Source of the DNA: an uncultured Alphaproteobacteria bacterium | GTDB lineage: Bacteria; Pseudomonadota; Alphaproteobacteria; Rickettsiales; UBA1997 | DNA length: 10,030 bases | Reading direction: 5' to 3' | NCBI GenBank assembly: GCA_903849835.1 | Contig: CAINKA010000007.1 | Span: 1 to 10,030 of the forward strand | Shown here: piece by piece, positions 6,909 through 10,030 of the stretch | How the letters are laid out: each line of letters starts with the position of its first letter | Numbering within the stretch: the stretch's first letter is position 1 | Position numbers and translations under genes: made by a program | The notes under the pieces: model-generated | What the model was told of the DNA's origin: nothing | The model's database searches: none | What the model saw: only the letters and a program-made list of their open reading frames with translations

Positions 6909-8717
6909 ATGAAACCCTTAAAAACATCACAGTCTCTTACAAAAAAATTCTCGCTTCTTTCGAAACTCATCATTGCCGGAATCGTAATTGGCTTCTCCCT
7001 GCTGATTTTCATTTCACAACATCAGCAATCTCAAAAAATCACCAACGAGCTAGCTGATGCCGCATCACTGACAGAAAAATTTATCAGTGAAGATTTCGAT
7101 CGCGGCAGCTATCAACTGAAATATATCGCGAACCAAATCAGAGAAAGCAGCGCCAACGAAAAACTTATCGCCAATTTATTTTTATTAATTTCCAGCAACC
7201 TAAACAAAGAGCTGGAAACCACTGTCACTTGGAGTGCTTTAACTTGGATTGACGCCTCTGATAGGCTTGTCGTTGATGGCATCACCGGCATTGTAAAAAA
7301 TCCCGTAGACCTATCTTTTCGAGAATATCTCAAAATCAGCAAAGGAAAATTTAACCGAACTTTTGTCGCAGAAATGATTAATGGCTCGATTACTGGACGC
7401 TTACAAATTCCAATCGCCATCGGCATTGCAAATGATAGAAAAAAATATCTTGGCACACTGCTTTTCTGTTTTGACGTCGACAAATTATCAGCAAAAATTT
7501 CGCGCCTAGTTCCTTCAAGAAATTTAGATTTTGCCATCCTGCGCGACTTAAAAATAATTACGAAATCTGATAATTTTGATGAAAAAAATTTCTTTGAAAA
7601 TTTATCGAAAAAAACATTCGAGGAAGTCATTGAACGCCAAACAATTTTCTCTCCCGATAAACAATTTTTTTACGTTAAAGATTTTGCAAAATATCCTTTT
7701 TCAATCGCGATTTCTTACAAAAAACAAGAATCCTATCACCAATATTTAGACATTTTTTTCAGACAGATTTTAATTTTTACGTCACTAATTTTAATCATCA
7801 TTTTATCCTTAATAACTTTTTACCACCGCATCGTCAGACCAATAAACAAACTATCCAATCTAGCCTCGTCACTTTCAGAAAAAAAATTCGATTACGTCAT
7901 TACGCGTCCAGAAAATAAAGAATTTAGCGAATTATATGACGCTCTTTTTTTGGTTAAAGATTTGCTAAAAAAAGAAGAGGTTCTTCTCCAGCAATTAAAC
8001 TCAGCCAATCAAAAAATCTCCGCAGAAAATTTTAACAAATCAGAATTTTTAGCAGCGATTTCGCACGATGTGCGCAACCCGTTGTCAGCAATAATTTCAT
8101 TTTCTGATTTCATACAAAATGAAAAAAACGCTACTGCTGAAGAGATTGAGGAATGGGCGCAGGATATCGAGAAATGCGCTTCCGAAGTATTGCAATTCAT
8201 CAATGATTTGATGGATGTAAACCAAGTTGCTTCGGGTGAATTTTCGATCGATCTATCGGAAAAAATTGATGTCGGTGAAATTATAAAACGATCAGTTCGA
8301 GTAAATCGCGACTTCGCTAGACGGCACGGAATGGAAATTATTGAGGAAATTGACCCATCTTTAGTCCAAGCGCATCTTGATCCCAGACGCATGAAGCAAA
8401 TTATCGTCAACCTAGTCAGCAACGCGATCAAATACAGTAAAGAAAATACCAAAATCAAAGTTTTTGCAAAAACAATTCACGAAAATTCAAAAATAAAATT
8501 ACGACTTGTTGTCGAAGATCAGGGATTCGGAATGACTGAGGAGCAGGTCAAAAAGGGGCTGGAAAAATATGGCCGCATCGAAAATGAAAATTCCGGAAAG
8601 ATTGATTCTTTTGGCTTAGGACTTCCTTTGGTAAAATTTTTAGTCGAAGCTCAAAATGGAGAAATGAAAATTGAATCCATCGTCGGAGTCGGCACAAAAG
8701 TTATTTTGACTTTTTAA
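6909..8717 (+). CDS. Membrane sensor histidine kinase (Cache-like sensor, HAMP, HisKA, HATPase)
   Basis: A 602-residue inner-membrane two-component sensor kinase. Transmembrane segment 1 is about 18-36 and segment 2 about 284-305, enclosing a periplasmic domain of about 245 residues. Its DGITGIV...VDLSFREYLKIS stretch resembles Cache/PDC ligand sensors; the ligand is unknown. A HAMP-like linker with RIVRPINKLSNLA follows at about 307-350, then a short coiled coil. The HisKA H-box is FLAAISHDVRNPLSAI with phospho-acceptor H386; D387 and N390 fit the H-D/E-x-x-N/T pattern of kinases that can also dephosphorylate their partner. The HATPase domain has N-box QIIVNLVSNAIKYS (497-510), G1 VEDQGFGMTEEQ (535-546) and G2 FGLGLPLVK (568-576), all intact. 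There is no receiver domain and no response-regulator gene in the window, so it is an orphan here. It sits 3 bases after DUF192 and 1 base before hisD, so the three are probably cotranscribed. Confidence 0.93.
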   Translation: MKPLKTSQSLTKKFSLLSKLIIAGIVIGFSLLIFISQHQQSQKITNELADAASLTEKFISEDFDRGSYQLKYIANQIRESSANEKLIANLFLLISSNLNKELETTVTWSALTWIDASDRLVVDGITGIVKNPVDLSFREYLKISKGKFNRTFVAEMINGSITGRLQIPIAIGIANDRKKYLGTLLFCFDVDKLSAKISRLVPSRNLDFAILRDLKIITKSDNFDEKNFFENLSKKTFEEVIERQTIFSPDKQFFYVKDFAKYPFSIAISYKKQESYHQYLDIFFRQILIFTSLILIIILSLITFYHRIVRPINKLSNLASSLSEKKFDYVITRPENKEFSELYDALFLVKDLLKKEEVLLQQLNSANQKISAENFNKSEFLAAISHDVRNPLSAIISFSDFIQNEKNATAEEIEEWAQDIEKCASEVLQFINDLMDVNQVASGEFSIDLSEKIDVGEIIKRSVRVNRDFARRHGMEIIEEIDPSLVQAHLDPRRMKQIIVNLVSNAIKYSKENTKIKVFAKTIHENSKIKLRLVVEDQGFGMTEEQVKKGLEKYGRIENENSGKIDSFGLGLPLVKFLVEAQNGEMKIESIVGVGTKVILTF

Positions 8718-8718
8718 A

Positions 8719-10002
8719 ATGAAAATATTTTTAGACAAAATTTGGTCAGAGAAATCAGGCTTCTACAAGTTTTTATCTGCCTCACAAAAACCAAATTTAA
8801 GCGTTACAAAAACAGTCGAGGAGATCATCGGAGAAGTTAAAAAAAACGGTGACGCTGCACTAATTTCTTACTCCAATAAATTCGATAAAACCTCATTTAA
8901 AAAATCTGAAGATCTTTGCGTTTCACAAAAAGAAATTTTGAATTCAGAAAAATTTGTCAGCAAAGAAGTGCGTGAAGCGTTGAAAATAGCCTATTCACGC
9001 ATTGAGTCTTACCACAAAAAACAACTACCAAAAGATTTTGATTTTACCGACAAAGCTGGTGTCAGACTTGGAAATTTTTGGCGCGCAATTGATCCGGTTG
9101 GAATTTACGTCCCCGGTGGAACCGCATCCTATCCGAGCTCGGTCTTAATGTCGGCAGTTCCCGCAATCGTTGCTGGAGTAAAAGAAATCGTGATGTGTGC
9201 GCCAACCAGCGCTGGAAAAATTAATCCCGCAATTTTATTTGCCGCAAAAATTTGTGGCATAAAAAAAATTTACAAAATCGGCGGAGCTCAGGCCATTGCT
9301 GCTCTCGCCTATGGCACAAAAAAAATCGAAAAAGTTAATAAAATTGTCGGACCGGGAAATTCCTACGTCGCCACCGCGAAAAAAATTTTATTCGGAGAAG
9401 TTGGGATCGACATGATTGCCGGACCAACTGATGTGACAATCATTGCCGACAAAAATAATAATCCCGATTGGATCGCTGCTGACGCGCTTTCACAGCTTGA
9501 GCATGGGACAGATTCAAAAGCGTTCATCATCACTGACGACAAAAATTTTGCCCTAAAAATTTCCGCTGCAATCGCATCCTTGTCGCAAAAATTACCACGA
9601 AAAAAAATCATCGAGCAAAGCTTAAAAAACTCGGCAATTCTCGTGATCAAAAATCTTGATGATGCTGCAGAAATTGTGAATTTTATTGCTCCCGAACATT
9701 TGGAAATCGCAACAAAAAATCCGCAAAGATTTTTACCAAAAATTAAAAATGCCGGCGCGATTTTTTTAGGAAATTACACTCCAGAAGCGATTGGCGATTA
9801 CATCGCTGGACCAAGCCACACGCTACCTACATCATCCTCAGCAAAATTTTCCAGCGGTCTTTCTGTCTTTGATTTTTTAAAAAGAATTTCACTAATTTCT
9901 TGCGACAAAAAATCTTTTTCCAAACTTGCAAAAGCTACTTCGATTTTGGCTGAATGTGAAGGTTTGGATGCGCATAAATTGAGCATCGAGATCAGGAAAT
10001 AA
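8719..10002 (+). CDS. hisD: Histidinol dehydrogenase
   Basis: HisD catalyses the last two steps of histidine synthesis, oxidising L-histidinol through the aldehyde to L-histidine with two NAD+, in the cytoplasm. The protein is complete at 427 residues and falls in register with E. coli numbering: zinc ligands Q259, H262 (SQLEHG), D360 (TPEAIGDY) and H419 (LDAHK), and catalytic E326/H327 (APEHL), are all present. The NAD-region KIVGPGNSYVATAKK (208-222) is intact. One variation is AGPTDV at 234-239, where AGPSEV is common, giving T237 and D238. The GPSHTLPTSSSAKFSSGLSVF stretch around 364-383 resembles alphaproteobacterial HisD from memory. ATG 8719 lies one base after the kinase stop codon. 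No other his gene is visible, so hisD is away from a his operon unless more genes follow beyond the right edge. Confidence 0.97.
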   Translation: MKIFLDKIWSEKSGFYKFLSASQKPNLSVTKTVEEIIGEVKKNGDAALISYSNKFDKTSFKKSEDLCVSQKEILNSEKFVSKEVREALKIAYSRIESYHKKQLPKDFDFTDKAGVRLGNFWRAIDPVGIYVPGGTASYPSSVLMSAVPAIVAGVKEIVMCAPTSAGKINPAILFAAKICGIKKIYKIGGAQAIAALAYGTKKIEKVNKIVGPGNSYVATAKKILFGEVGIDMIAGPTDVTIIADKNNNPDWIAADALSQLEHGTDSKAFIITDDKNFALKISAAIASLSQKLPRKKIIEQSLKNSAILVIKNLDDAAEIVNFIAPEHLEIATKNPQRFLPKIKNAGAIFLGNYTPEAIGDYIAGPSHTLPTSSSAKFSSGLSVFDFLKRISLISCDKKSFSKLAKATSILAECEGLDAHKLSIEIRK

Positions 10003-10010
10003 ATCCTCAA

Positions 10011-10030
10011 TGTCATGCTGAGCTTGTCGA
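10011..10030 (+). repeat. Further copy of the CTGAGCTTGTCGA repeat, cut by right edge
   Basis: TGTCATGCTGAGCTTGTCGA begins 8 bases after the hisD stop codon. It matches the left side of the 5007-5094 repeat at 19 of 20 positions (C to T at the centre, the base found in copy 2). In both places the element follows closely after the end of a plus-strand gene. Its other half lies outside the window. Confidence 0.85.

Noticed and set aside
7112..7630. 172-residue open frame on the minus strand
   Set aside because: It is antisense to the periplasmic domain of the histidine kinase and shows no recognisable motif.
8009..8458. 149-residue minus-strand frame
   Set aside because: It is antisense to the HisKA and N-box region of the kinase; the plus-strand protein explains the conservation.

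Overview
The window looks like chromosomal DNA of an AT-rich Gram-negative bacterium. The two LPS-transport genes (lptA, lptB) show an outer membrane. The wording of the GlmM and HisD proteins (for example GlmM HRHRVVIGKDTRLSGY and HisD TPEAIGDYIAGPSH...FSSGLSV) fits Alphaproteobacteria as I remember those families; this is inference, not a search result. A complete hisD argues against the most reduced Rickettsia-type obligate parasites. Coding density is very high: genes touch or overlap and the only real intergenic gap is about 127 bases. No tRNA, rRNA, CRISPR array, transposase or integrase is visible.

Layout. Bases 1-3645, plus strand: the 3' two-thirds of alaS (alanyl-tRNA synthetase), cut by the left edge, whose reading frame runs through a G/C-tract palindromic repeat. 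Seven bases later comes an OLD/GajA-like gene, an ABC-type ATPase fused to a TOPRIM-like nuclease domain. It overlaps the next gene, glmM (phosphoglucosamine mutase, 3642-4982), by ATGA. Bases 4983-5109 separate the convergent glmM and lptB and hold a nested palindromic repeat. On the minus strand are lptB (5110-5835) and lptA (about 5828-6430), overlapping by 8 bases. On the plus strand, a DUF192 gene starts at 6390, inside the 5' end of lptA, and leads a tight run of DUF192, sensor histidine kinase (6909-8717) and hisD (8719-10002). A further copy of the intergenic repeat starts just after hisD and runs off the right edge.

How the genes relate: alaS, glmM, lptAB and hisD are housekeeping genes for translation, peptidoglycan/LPS precursor supply, LPS export and histidine synthesis. 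The likely accessory element is the OLD-like nuclease gene, placed without a gap inside a housekeeping operon and visibly more AT-rich than glmM beside it; an anti-phage role is plausible but inferred. The main points for a second look are that gene, the in-frame repeat in alaS, the two dispersed repeat families, the head-to-head overlap of lptA and DUF192, and the orphan histidine kinase placed between DUF192 and hisD.
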